Shown here: positions 16,758 to 24,588 of the stretch, piece after piece
How the letters are laid out: every line of letters begins with the position of its first letter
How positions within the stretch are numbered: position 1 is the first letter of the stretch
Origin: Gemmatimonadota bacterium
GTDB lineage: Bacteria; Gemmatimonadota; Gemmatimonadetes; Gemmatimonadales; GWC2-71-9
Length of the DNA stretch: 40,927 bases
Direction: 5' to 3'
NCBI GenBank assembly: GCA_003251175.1
Contig: QKHC01000037.1
Location: forward strand, 1-40,927
Translations under genes and position numbers: made by a program
Notes under the pieces: model-generated
What the model was told of the DNA's origin: nothing
Seen by the model: only the letters and a program-made list of their open reading frames with translations
Database searches by the model: none

Positions 16758-17253
16758 GCGCGGATTCGCTTTCCGAGTGAGCGCGAGCGTCCGCGGCGGC
16801 CTGCCGCACTGCGACGACAATGTTCTGGTAACCGGTGCAGCGACACAGGTTGCCGGCCAGGGCTTCGCGGATCTCGCGCTCGTCCGGCGCCGGATGGTCG
16901 CGCAGGAAGGGAACGAGCGTCATCAGGATCCCGGGCGTGCAGAACCCGCACTGCAGTGCGTGGGCTTCGTGGAAGGCGGACTGGAGCGGATGCAGCCCGC
17001 CAGGTGATGCCAGGCCCTCGACGGTCGTGACGGCGTGGCCGTCCGCCTGCGCGGCGAACATCAAGCACGAGCGTACCGCTTCCCCGTCGAGCAAGATCGT
17101 GCATGCGCCGCAGACGCCGTGCTCGCACCCGACGTGCGTGCCGGTCAGGCCGAGATCCTGTCGCAGGAAATCGCTGAGCAGCAGACGTGGCTCCACGACC
17201 ACGTCGTGCCGCGTCCCGTTCACCGTCACCTGCACGGGGACTTGCTGGGTCAC
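16750..17253 (-). CDS. Molybdenum hydroxylase 2Fe-2S small subunit (CoxS/XdhC-type)
   Basis: 167-residue iron-sulfur subunit. GTG start at 17253 with GGAGG eight bases upstream. The plant-type ferredoxin cluster is bound by C43, C48, C51 and C63 (CEHGVCGAC then SC), and the second cluster by C102, C105, C137 and C139 (CGFC and CRC). It is the first gene of the operon that runs down to the amidase at 9155. The 124 nt between it and the beta-barrel gene upstream must hold the operon promoter if the two runs are not cotranscribed; no clear promoter or terminator hairpin is seen there. Confidence 0.93.
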   Translation of the reverse strand: MTQQVPVQVTVNGTRHDVVVEPRLLLSDFLRQDLGLTGTHVGCEHGVCGACTILLDGEAVRSCLMFAAQADGHAVTTVEGLASPGGLHPLQSAFHEAHALQCGFCTPGILMTLVPFLRDHPAPDEREIREALAGNLCRCTGYQNIVVAVRQAAADARAHSESESARA

Positions 17254-17377
17254 GTCTCGCCTCCGGGCCGCAAAAACGGGCGCCCAGGGCGAGCCGCGCG
17301 GGTTCGGCCTGAGCGGGGGCGCTCGAGACAGGGGGCGAGCGTAACGTACGCGCCGGTGCCCGGCCCGCAAGCAGTGA

Positions 17378-18028
17378 CTAGAACTGCAAGACCTGCAGGG
17401 TGGCCTCGAGCCCGAGTCCTGACAGTTGCTCGCGGCGCGTGACGCCATCGCGCGCCGGAAAGTCGTAACGCTCCAGCGCGTACCACACCCCTACCGTGAG
17501 CGGGCCCAGGTGGTAATCCATACCCGCCGCCGCCGTGAAGGCCAGCTCCGGCTGCTCGAGGTCGCTGACGGAGACCAGCGGCAACAGCAGGAACCGGCCC
17601 ACCCCGTCAATGTGACCATCGAGCAGCGCGACGCGCGCCTCGGCGCCGATCTGCAGAGCGGTCCAGCGTTGGCGTGCGATCGGCGCGGTATAGGTGCGCG
17701 TGCGCACGCCCGTGAGGAACGTGAGCCACGGCAGTGCGCGGTATCCGGCGTCGGCGCGCAGCTCCGCCACGTCGCGGTCTTCGGCATTGGAGCTGTCACG
17801 GGTGAACCGCCCTCCGAGGGCGGTCAGGCCGAGGTGCACCCGCGGGGCGAGCGTCGCGCCGATACGGGCGCCGCCCAGGAGTCCTGAAGAGCGCTCCACC
17901 CCGAATCCCACATCGACGCGATGCTCGGTCGATTCGAGCAGCGCCGCCACCGTGAGCGTCTGCGCCGGTGCCGTCGCGGCGTGAGCCAGCGTTACCATCG
18001 CCCACGCGAGCGCGCATCGAGCGCTCAC
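17378..18028 (-). CDS. Exported small outer-membrane beta-barrel-like protein
   Basis: 216-residue protein with a signal peptide (cleavage near APAQ, residue 23) followed by alternating short strands and glycine-rich turns. It ends in ATLQVLQF, with a terminal Phe typical of outer-membrane barrels recognised by BAM. The GTG at 18028 overlaps the stop of the gene before (GTGA). It is the last gene of a four-gene run that starts with a lipoprotein and includes a Ser/Thr kinase. No family can be named; its size would suit an eight- to ten-stranded barrel. Function is unknown. Confidence 0.7.
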   Translation of the reverse strand: MSARCALAWAMVTLAHAATAPAQTLTVAALLESTEHRVDVGFGVERSSGLLGGARIGATLAPRVHLGLTALGGRFTRDSSNAEDRDVAELRADAGYRALPWLTFLTGVRTRTYTAPIARQRWTALQIGAEARVALLDGHIDGVGRFLLLPLVSVSDLEQPELAFTAAAGMDYHLGPLTVGVWYALERYDFPARDGVTRREQLSGLGLEATLQVLQF

Positions 18029-19068
18029 GGCGCGGTCCCCGCCGCGGGGGCCAGCAGCAGCACGGTGCGAGCGATCCGGTCGGCGTTGCGGGTGCGAATC
18101 GTGTCGTTCTGCGTCCGGCGCTCGGTCTCGCGCCGTTGATTCGCGGCGACGTTTTCGGCGATCACGGGATTCGCCGCCCGGGCGATCATGGCCACAACGC
18201 CGGTGAGCGCAGCGGCACCGGCCACCACGACCGCGGGTCCGCGTTCCGCGTCGAGCTCACTGCTGGAAAGCGCGCTGGAGATCGCCAGCACGCCGGCGGC
18301 CACGCCGAGTCCCTTGGCGAGCTCCCCCGCGGCCGACCATCCGGAGCGGCGCTCGGGCAGCAGCTCACCGGGAGCGTGTGCCGGGAGGGTGTCCTCGAGC
18401 GGCTCCACTTCGTGCCGCAGACCGAAGAACACCCGGGCCGAGTCGGTCTGCTGCCGCGTGGAGCTCCGTCCGATGATCACCATCTCGTAGCGCCCCGGTG
18501 GGGCGAGGTGCCCATCGGCGAGCAATCCATCCCATGCGACTTCCTGTACCCCGCTCACCGTGCCATCGAGCAGTGTCACGGCGGTCGAGTCGCGCCGGCG
18601 CAGCTGCGCGAGCACGCGGGCGTCATGGGTGGTGACGATGGTGAACCGTACTCGCTGCGTGCGGGGGTCCACTCGGGTAACCGCGACGGGTCGCGCGCCG
18701 AGGGCAAAGGTCTCGCGTCGCGCCCGCGCGAAAGTCTGAAGTTGCAGTGGCGTGAAGCGCTGCGCGTCCAGATCGCTGAACGGGTCGCGCTGCAGCGCGG
18801 CGCGGAAGTATGTGACCCCGGAGTCAGCCCGTCCCGCGAGCACCAGCGCGGCACCGAGGTACAGGTAGGCTTCGACCCGCTCGGCGTTGGACACGGCGTG
18901 CGGCCACTGCGGTGAGATCACCTGTCGCAACAGCGGCATGGCCCGCTCGAACTCCAGCCCCTCGTACAGCTCGCGGGCGCGACGCAGCTGATCGGCCGTG
19001 CCGGTCTGGGCGGATAGCGGCGCCACCAGCGCGAGCAGGACGGCGGCCAGCGCGACGACGCGCGTCAC
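18025..19068 (-). CDS. Secreted protein with TPR-like and FlgD-like Ig segments
   Basis: 347-residue protein starting at the GTG at 19068, which overlaps the kinase stop (GTGA) and gives a signal peptide ending PLSAQ. Residues 25-100 are helical with a TPR-like pattern (AEAYLYLGAALVLAGRADSGVTYFRAALQRDP style). Residues 140-205 form beta strands with WDGLLADGHLAPPGRYEMVI, the signature of FlgD/CHU-type Ig folds. Two hydrophobic stretches near 250-267 and 279-297 could be membrane helices. The tail is rich in Arg, Asn and Thr. Coupling to a PEGA-domain kinase and a beta-barrel suggests an envelope-associated role. No specific function can be assigned. Confidence 0.65.
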   Translation of the reverse strand: MTRVVALAAVLLALVAPLSAQTGTADQLRRARELYEGLEFERAMPLLRQVISPQWPHAVSNAERVEAYLYLGAALVLAGRADSGVTYFRAALQRDPFSDLDAQRFTPLQLQTFARARRETFALGARPVAVTRVDPRTQRVRFTIVTTHDARVLAQLRRRDSTAVTLLDGTVSGVQEVAWDGLLADGHLAPPGRYEMVIIGRSSTRQQTDSARVFFGLRHEVEPLEDTLPAHAPGELLPERRSGWSAAGELAKGLGVAAGVLAISSALSSSELDAERGPAVVVAGAAALTGVVAMIARAANPVIAENVAANQRRETERRTQNDTIRTRNADRIARTVLLLAPAAGTAP

Positions 19069-20582
19069 GGGCGGCTGCTGCGCGGTGCCAGACTGATGCG
19101 GCCGAGGTTGACGAAGTCGCCCGGCGCGACGGCGAGGGTGCTGTCGAACGGCGCGTAGCCGGAGGCGCGGACCTGCACGCGATGGGATCCAGCCGCGAGG
19201 CTCACATCGATCACGCTGCCGACGCCGACCTGGCGGCCGTCGATCGCAATCCGCGCATCTGCGGGAATCGTGTGCAGGCGCAGCGTCGCGGCTCCGGGGG
19301 GGGCGGTGGGAAGCGACGGCCCGGGTGGCGGCGAATCGGCTGCCGCGGAATCGGCCGCGACGGCGGGGGGCGGCACGATCACCGGATTGGCGCGCCGCGG
19401 TTCGTTGGCGCCGATGCGGCCGGAGGCGAGGATCGCCCCGGTGGCGAGCGCGGCGCTGGCGAGTCCGGCCAGCGCCGCAGCGCGCCGCCACGGCCGCGCC
19501 CGCCGTCGCGGCCCGGACACCACCAGTGTGGTTGCGTCGGAGATCTTCGGCAGTGCCCGACTGAGCACGCGCGGCACTTCGTCTCCCCGCGCCAGCTGGC
19601 GCAGCGCCTCCTCGCTGCTGCGGCGATCCTGCTCCGAGAACGGCAATGCCTCGAAGGCCTCCTGCATCGCGCTCGAGGTCTCGAATCGCTCCTCAGGCGT
19701 CTTGGCCAGCAGCCGCTCCACCAGGGCGACCAGCACCTCCGGGATGTCATCCCGCACCCGGCGCAGGTCCGGTACCGGCGAATGCAGATGGTGGTTGATG
19801 AATCCCGGCACCGTATCCGAGTCGAAGGGCACGCTGCCGGTGAGCAGTTCGAACGCCACAATCCCCAGGGCGTACTGGTCGCTCTGGGGCCCCGCCCGCT
19901 GCCCGCGGCACTGCTCCGGACTCATGAACGCGGGCGTCCCGATCACGGCGCCAGCCTCCGTGAGCGTGATGTCGGCCGCGTGGAGGGCGACGCCGAAGTC
20001 CGTCACCAGCACGCGGCCGTCGTGGTCCACCAGGAGATTGGCGCTCTTGATGTCGCGGTGGACGATGGCTCGCTGGTGGGCATACGCCAGCGCGCGCCCC
20101 GCGGCGCGCAATACGTAGAGGGCGACGGGGACCGCGAGCGGACCCTGCGCTTCGAGGATCGAGTCGAGTGAGCGGCCGTCAACCAGCTTCATGGCGATGA
20201 ACAGAACGCCGCCCAGCTGCCCCACACGATACACCGGGACGATGTTCGGGTGCTCCAGCTCGGCCACGACGCGCGCTTCACGCCGGAATCGCTCGGTAGA
20301 CCGGGGCGCCGTTCCGAGACCGGGTGCCAGCACCTTCAGCGCCACCGGGCGGGCCAGCGCGAGTTCCGTCGCGCGGTAGATCACACCCATCCCGCCGCGG
20401 CCCAGCTCGCGCTCGACATCGAACTCACCGGCAAACACCATGCGGAGGCGCTCGAGCTCGGCCTCTCCCTCCGCGCCCTCTACGATGAGCGTCGCTACGC
20501 GCGGATCGGACACCTGCATGCCGCAGCGGCCGCAGAATCGCGAACCGTCGGGGACCGGCGCGCCACACTGGAAGCAGGTCAC
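19065..20582 (-). CDS. Membrane Ser/Thr protein kinase with N-terminal zinc ribbon and C-terminal PEGA domain
   Basis: 505-residue Hanks-type kinase. Order of parts: zinc ribbon (C3, C6, C17, C20), kinase domain from about 54 to 315 with glycine loop GRGGMG (61-66), Lys83, catalytic HRDIKSAN (Asp177) and DFG (195-197), then GTPAFMSPEQ. A single transmembrane helix lies near 367-387, followed by a Pro/Ala linker and a PEGA domain (about 432-500; SGYAPFD) outside the membrane. All catalytic residues are intact, so it should be active. The ATG overlaps the stop of the lipoprotein gene (ATGA). It probably senses an envelope signal through PEGA and phosphorylates cytoplasmic targets. Neighbouring exported proteins may be its partners. 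Confidence 0.9.
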   Translation of the reverse strand: MTCFQCGAPVPDGSRFCGRCGMQVSDPRVATLIVEGAEGEAELERLRMVFAGEFDVERELGRGGMGVIYRATELALARPVALKVLAPGLGTAPRSTERFRREARVVAELEHPNIVPVYRVGQLGGVLFIAMKLVDGRSLDSILEAQGPLAVPVALYVLRAAGRALAYAHQRAIVHRDIKSANLLVDHDGRVLVTDFGVALHAADITLTEAGAVIGTPAFMSPEQCRGQRAGPQSDQYALGIVAFELLTGSVPFDSDTVPGFINHHLHSPVPDLRRVRDDIPEVLVALVERLLAKTPEERFETSSAMQEAFEALPFSEQDRRSSEEALRQLARGDEVPRVLSRALPKISDATTLVVSGPRRRARPWRRAAALAGLASAALATGAILASGRIGANEPRRANPVIVPPPAVAADSAAADSPPPGPSLPTAPPGAATLRLHTIPADARIAIDGRQVGVGSVIDVSLAAGSHRVQVRASGYAPFDSTLAVAPGDFVNLGRISLAPRSSRP

Positions 20583-20986
20583 CGGAGGGTTCCTCCCGCC
20601 ACCCGGATCTCGAACGCCGTATCTGCCACCACGCCGCTAGTGAGCGAGCTGAGCAGCTCGACGAGGATGTCGGCCTGTCCGTTGGAGAGCGGGTGGATCG
20701 AGTCTCCTGCCGCGTTGGTCACCATCACGGTGGAGTCGGACACGCGCACCACGAGGCGAGGCTGCGTCAACGGTTGCCCGCCGATCAGCACGGATATCCG
20801 GATGGGTACGTCGACGCCGGTGCGCAGCATCGATTCGCCCTCCCAGCGGAACGTCACCGCACCCACGTCGGTGGTGGCGAACACGTCTGACAGGCCGCAG
20901 GCCACGACCGCGGCCACCACCAGGAGCGGGGTGACGCGGCGAGCGAGGATCGCGACGGGCGCGTGGCGGGCAGATCGTGGCATCAT
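20579..20986 (-). CDS. Small predicted lipoprotein
   Basis: 135-residue protein, taking the ATG at 20986 (a second ATG follows at 20983). A basic N-terminus and hydrophobic stretch end in VVAC, a lipobox with Cys30 as the likely lipidated residue. The mature part is beta-rich (AVTFRWEGESML, PRLVVRVSDSTVMVTN) and could be an Ig-like or immunoglobulin-type fold. No ribosome site is obvious, and a -10-like TATCTA lies only 8 nt before the ATG, so the mRNA may be leaderless. It is the first gene of the kinase operon and might be a sensor component. Function unknown. Confidence 0.65.
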   Translation of the reverse strand: MMPRSARHAPVAILARRVTPLLVVAAVVACGLSDVFATTDVGAVTFRWEGESMLRTGVDVPIRISVLIGGQPLTQPRLVVRVSDSTVMVTNAAGDSIHPLSNGQADILVELLSSLTSGVVADTAFEIRVAGGTLR

Positions 20987-20994
20987 CACGAGCG

Positions 20995-21000
20995 TAGATA
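20995..21000 (-). promoter_or_regulatory. Possible -10 element (TATCTA) for a leaderless kinase-operon transcript
   Basis: On the reverse strand TATCTA sits 8 nt before the ATG at 20986, in a locally less GC-rich spot. A transcript from it would begin at or next to the start codon. No good -35 hexamer lies at 16-18 nt, so support is weak. Confidence 0.3.
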
Positions 21001-21128
21001 AGAGACCCAGGACCGCCCAAGCTCGCAAGGTGAGCCCGCGTGCCGCAACTCGCGTGCAGCCAGCGCTGTTCGCGTCTCCCGCCGTGCCTCGCTATCTTGC
21101 CCTGCCTGTCCATGCATCGGAGTGCAAC

Positions 21129-22142
21129 ATGGCGGAGGTTCCTCGCGGCCGCTTCGTGTGGCACGAGTTGATGACGACCGAGCCCGACGCGGCGCAGGGC
21201 TTCTATGCCAGCGTGGTGGGATGGGGCTCGACGAACTGGGATCAGGACCCTTCGTATCGCCTCCTCACGATGCAGGGGGCGCCGATGGCCGGGCTGCTTC
21301 GTCTTCCCGACGAGGCCCGGGCGTCGGGCGCGCCACCTCACTGGCTCACCTACATCGCCGTACCCGACGTCGAAGCGGCCGTCTCCCGCGCGACCGGTGC
21401 GGGCGCGAGCGTCTACGTCCAACCCCAGGACGTGCCGTCCGTCGGCCGATTCGCGGTCCTGGCGGACCCGCAGGGAGCTGTCTTCGCGGTCTTCCGCCCG
21501 GCTCAGTCAGGAGGATCCGAGGAGCTGACCCTGGGCGATTTCTCCTGGCACGAGCTGGCCACCACGAACTGGCAGGCCGCATGGGAGTTCTATACCGCGC
21601 TGTTCGGCTGGGAGTTCGACTCCTCGTTTGACATGGGGACGGCCGGCACCTACTGGATGTTCCGCTCGGCGGGGGGTAAGCGGCCGGTCGGTGGGATGTA
21701 CACCAAACCGCCGGAGATGCAGGCACCGGCTCACTGGCTGCCCTACATCCTGGTTCCCAGCGTTGAGCGAACTCTCGAGGCTGTCCACCGTCACGGCGGG
21801 CAGGTGCTCAACGGACCGATGGAGGTGCCCGGGGGTGACTGGATCGCCCAGTGCCTCGACCCACAGGGCGGCGTGTTTGCCATCCACGCCCGCAAGCCGG
21901 TGGCTCGCCCGGCGAGCCCGGCCGTGAAACGACCACGTAAGAAGAAGACAACCGTCAAGCGGTCGGCCAAGAAGGCGGCGAAGAAGCCTGCGAAGAAGCC
22001 TGTCCGCAAGAAGCGCGTGCGTCGCAAGCCGGTTGCGAGGAAAGGCACCCGGAGAAAGCCCCTGCGCCGCCGGCCCAAGCCGAGACCCAAGAAGCGGACC
22101 ACGCGTAAGACGCGCCGCCCCCGGGGTCGCCGGCGCCGCTGA
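21129..22142 (+). CDS. Tandem VOC (glyoxalase-like) domain protein with histone-H1-like basic tail
   Basis: 337-residue protein. The ATG at 21129 has GGAG eight bases upstream. Two VOC domains are visible: about 5-122 (FVWHELMTTEPDAAQGFYASVVGW, read in pieces) and about 132-252 (FSWHELATTNWQAAWEFYTALFGW region), each with the GxFAV/DPQGAVFAV end strand. This tandem form resembles the CFP30/glyoxalase-like group of unknown substrate. Residues 255-337 form a tail with about 46 Lys/Arg in 83 residues and no acidic residues, built of AKKP- and RRKP-like repeats as in histone H1 or Hc1. The tail suggests binding to nucleic acid or polyphosphate; the enzymatic role of the VOC part is unknown. It is a single gene, convergent with the CAP-domain gene 9 nt away. 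Confidence 0.8.
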   Translation: MAEVPRGRFVWHELMTTEPDAAQGFYASVVGWGSTNWDQDPSYRLLTMQGAPMAGLLRLPDEARASGAPPHWLTYIAVPDVEAAVSRATGAGASVYVQPQDVPSVGRFAVLADPQGAVFAVFRPAQSGGSEELTLGDFSWHELATTNWQAAWEFYTALFGWEFDSSFDMGTAGTYWMFRSAGGKRPVGGMYTKPPEMQAPAHWLPYILVPSVERTLEAVHRHGGQVLNGPMEVPGGDWIAQCLDPQGGVFAIHARKPVARPASPAVKRPRKKKTTVKRSAKKAAKKPAKKPVRKKRVRRKPVARKGTRRKPLRRRPKPRPKKRTTRKTRRPRGRRRR

Positions 22143-22151
22143 CCGCGACAC

Positions 22152-22826
22152 TCATCGCCGTGGCGGCGACGCTTTCGCCTCCCGGTACGCGCCCGCGAAG
22201 TCGATCACGCAGACGATGCGGTACTGGGCGTGCGGGGCGCAGGCGGCTCCGGCCAGCCGCAGCTCGGGATCGAGGATGTTGGCGCGATGCCCGCGGTCGG
22301 GCACGCCGTCGTCGATCAGCAGATCAATGACGACATCGCGGGCGGTTTCTGAACCGTACGCGATGTTCTCAGCAGCGGACCCGTCCCACGTGCCGTAGCG
22401 ACCGATGCGGTCGACCATGCGGGACCCGTCGGTGCCCGTGTGGCCGATGCCACCATCGCGGCCCTGGTCTACGGCGTGGTCACGTGCGGCCCGGCTGAGG
22501 CCGGGAGAATAGTCGAGGGGTGGAAGCGGTGTGGTGCGGCGCAGCACGGCGATCGCCTCGCGCACGGCCGCCGCCCCTTCCTGGGTCGCGATCGTGACGC
22601 GATCCGGTCGATCGTACAGGACGCCCCGAAAGCGCGGCAGCATCGTCTCCAGCAACCCGGCGTAGGCTGCGGGGCCGGTGCGCGCGCGGTTCAGTTCAGT
22701 GAGGATTTCGCGATCGAGCGAGGCATGCTGGGCGCCGAGCAGCGGCCCGGCGGCTCCGCACGCCAGGAGGAAAGTCACTGCCTGGCGGGCGTACCGGAAG
22801 GGAGGGCGGCGCCGCATCCAGGTCAC
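22152..22826 (-). CDS. Secreted CAP (SCP/PR-1-like) domain protein
   Basis: 224-residue exported protein; N-terminal arginines and a hydrophobic stretch ending LLGAQ form a signal peptide. The CAP fold is recognised by LSRAARDHAVDQG, GHTGTDGSRMVDRIGRYG, ENIAYG and the C-terminal GHRANILDPELRLAG with the typical His residues. Bacterial CAP proteins are of poorly known function (some bind lipids or are proteases). The ATG overlaps the hemerythrin stop (ATGA), which places it as the last gene of the benzoyl-CoA operon, although nothing in the protein ties it to aromatic metabolism. It may simply share the transcript. Confidence 0.85.
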   Translation of the reverse strand: MTWMRRRPPFRYARQAVTFLLACGAAGPLLGAQHASLDREILTELNRARTGPAAYAGLLETMLPRFRGVLYDRPDRVTIATQEGAAAVREAIAVLRRTTPLPPLDYSPGLSRAARDHAVDQGRDGGIGHTGTDGSRMVDRIGRYGTWDGSAAENIAYGSETARDVVIDLLIDDGVPDRGHRANILDPELRLAGAACAPHAQYRIVCVIDFAGAYREAKASPPRR

Positions 22827-23269
22827 TCGGCCAGGGCGGCGGCCACGCGCGCCAGTCCCTCCGCACCGAGCCGCTCCCGGGCGAGCGGAAACAGCACGTC
22901 GTCTTCACGGGCGATATGGGTGCGCAGCAGGTCGATCAGCTCGAACGCCGTGGCGGCGGCGCCGGCGAGGTCTGCCCCGGCCAGCGCCCCATCGAGCTCC
23001 CGCTCGAGCGCCCAGAGGCGCTGGTGCTCCTCAATGAAGATGGCGGTTGGCGCATCCGGGCCGAGGGCCGGAAACAGCGCGCGTTCTTCGTTCTGGTTGT
23101 GCGCTCGCACGGGGCCGGCGAGAAAGGCGTGGGCGTCGCGTGCCGCCGCAACGTGCGCCGCCGCAACATCCGCATTCCGGAATGCGGTTGCGGCCTCCTC
23201 GAGCCGGTCGAGCACGCTGAGGGCCTCACGATGCTCCGCTTCGAACCGGAGGAGCGGGTCCGGGGTCAC
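22823..23269 (-). CDS. Hemerythrin-like HHE domain protein
   Basis: 148-residue four-helix protein. Candidate iron ligands are H13 (EHREAL), H57 and E61 (HNQNEE), H82 (EEHQRL), and H118 with E122 (HIARED), which matches the HHE pattern for a non-haem di-iron site. Such proteins bind or sense O2, or help handle iron and nitric oxide. The GTG at 23269 overlaps the dehydrogenase stop (GTGA), so it is translationally coupled to the benzoyl-CoA genes. Since class I benzoyl-CoA reductase is oxygen-sensitive, an O2-scavenging or sensing role is a reasonable inference but is not shown by the sequence. Confidence 0.85.
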   Translation of the reverse strand: MTPDPLLRFEAEHREALSVLDRLEEAATAFRNADVAAAHVAAARDAHAFLAGPVRAHNQNEERALFPALGPDAPTAIFIEEHQRLWALERELDGALAGADLAGAAATAFELIDLLRTHIAREDDVLFPLARERLGAEGLARVAAALAE

Positions 23270-24288
23270 GGGGTCACCACCCATCGGATGCCGTCGCCCC
23301 GCCGCAGGCGGTCGAATCCGTCGTTGATGTCGGTGAGCGGTATGGTGCCGCTCACAATGGGGTCGAGCGTAAGGCGGCCACTCTCCAGCAGGTGCAGGAT
23401 GTCGGGATAGTCGCCAGCGCCGCACCCGAGACTGCCCATCACCTCGAGCTCGTAGTACATCAGTTTTGCGGCGGAAAGCGTCACCGGCTCGTGCGAGTAC
23501 CCGATCACGCACATGCGGGCGCCCTTGCGCAACAACGAGAACCCGAGCTCCATCGTCCTGGGATTACCGATCGCTTCGAACACCACCTCCGCGCCCCCGT
23601 CCGTCAGCTCGCGGACGCGCTTGTCGACGCGGGACACGGTCTGCGGGTTGATGGTGGCGAACGCACCGAGCCGTGTGGCTAGGTCGAGGCGGGCGTCGTT
23701 CAGATCGACGGCGATCACCCGTGCGCCCGCGGCGACGGCGCACTGCACGACGTTCAGCCCTACGCCACCACACCCGACGACGACCACGGACTCGCCGGGG
23801 CGCACCCGTGCCCGGTTTCGCACCGCGTGAAATGGTGTCGAGAGCGCGTCCGCGATGACTCCGGCCCGGTCGAGCGGCAGGGTGTCGGGCAACGGGATCA
23901 GCTCCCGCGCCGGCACCACGACGTACTCCGCGTAGCCGCCGTCGATGTTGTTCCCCAGCATGATCATGCCGACACAGAGATTCTCCCGGCCCCGCCGGCA
24001 GAACTCGCAGCGACCGCAGCCGTATACCGACGGGATCAGGACGTGATCGCCGACGCGCCGGTCGCTCCCACCGTCGCCGAGTGCCGCGACCGTACCCGCG
24101 ATTTCGTGGCCGAGCACCAGTGGCGGCTGCTTGAACGGCTTCACGCCATGATCGAGGTAGTGCAGGTCGGTGTGGCACATTCCGCATCCCGCCACCCGGA
24201 CTAACGCCTCTGCGGCTCCCGGCCGGGGCGTCGGGACATCTTCGATGGTGAGGGGCTTCCCCGCTTCCCGAAATACCGCCGCCTTCAT
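23266..24288 (-). CDS. had: Zinc-dependent dehydrogenase, probable 6-hydroxycyclohex-1-ene-1-carbonyl-CoA dehydrogenase
   Basis: 340-residue medium-chain dehydrogenase. ATG at 24288 with a strong AAGGAGGGT ribosome site. Catalytic zinc ligands are C38, H61/E62 and probably D147; the segment VIADALSTPFHAV resembles the VVADAVTTPYQAV that I remember from the Thauera enzyme. The structural zinc is bound by C91, C94, C97 and C105. The nucleotide fold has GCGGVG (172-177) and Asp195, which favours NAD. In the benzoyl-CoA pathway this enzyme oxidises the Dch product to 6-oxocyclohex-1-ene-1-carbonyl-CoA, the substrate of the ring hydrolase encoded in the same operon. The context makes Had the best call; a generic alcohol dehydrogenase is the alternative. 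Confidence 0.75.
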   Translation of the reverse strand: MKAAVFREAGKPLTIEDVPTPRPGAAEALVRVAGCGMCHTDLHYLDHGVKPFKQPPLVLGHEIAGTVAALGDGGSDRRVGDHVLIPSVYGCGRCEFCRRGRENLCVGMIMLGNNIDGGYAEYVVVPARELIPLPDTLPLDRAGVIADALSTPFHAVRNRARVRPGESVVVVGCGGVGLNVVQCAVAAGARVIAVDLNDARLDLATRLGAFATINPQTVSRVDKRVRELTDGGAEVVFEAIGNPRTMELGFSLLRKGARMCVIGYSHEPVTLSAAKLMYYELEVMGSLGCGAGDYPDILHLLESGRLTLDPIVSGTIPLTDINDGFDRLRRGDGIRWVVTP

Positions 24289-24587
24289 GTACCCTCCTTG
24301 CCGTCCCGGGGCCGTCGCGTGTACACGGTCCGGAACATGGTGGCGAGCGCGCACGCGTCGCACCCCTCGTCCAGCTCCTCGGGTCGGACGGGATCGGCGA
24401 CCACGTCGAAGCCGGCGGCCTGGTAGAGGGCCACGGCCTCGGCGACCCGTGTCACGTCCGTCACAAACCGTCGCTCCCACCCCGCGGCGAGCCGGTCGGG
24501 ATTGGCGCGCACCCGTTGCTGCCCCAGGGCACGGAGCGCCTCCGATTCGGCGATGGCGCGGGCCGCGGCATCGCGATCGCCCGTCAT
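24285..24587 (-). CDS. Small conserved-looking CxxC protein of the benzoyl-CoA operon
   Basis: 100-residue protein between the bcrD-like and had-like genes, starting 1 nt after the bcrD stop and overlapping had by ATGA. I do not recognise the family. Residues 1-45 are helical and charged. The middle (EAVALYQAAGFDVVADPV) looks like one alpha/beta unit. The end carries EGCDACALATMFRTVYTRR with a CxxC that could bind metal or act as a thiol pair. Codon and base use match its neighbours, and the tight coupling on both sides argues that it is a real operon member, perhaps an accessory or assembly factor for the reductase. Function is unknown. Confidence 0.7.
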   Translation of the reverse strand: MTGDRDAAARAIAESEALRALGQQRVRANPDRLAAGWERRFVTDVTRVAEAVALYQAAGFDVVADPVRPEELDEGCDACALATMFRTVYTRRPRDGKEGT

Positions 24588-24588
24588 G

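Noticed and set aside
15108-17030. 640-codon forward frame
   Set aside because: Antisense to the molybdopterin subunit gene, which has all family motifs; the forward product has no recognisable domain.
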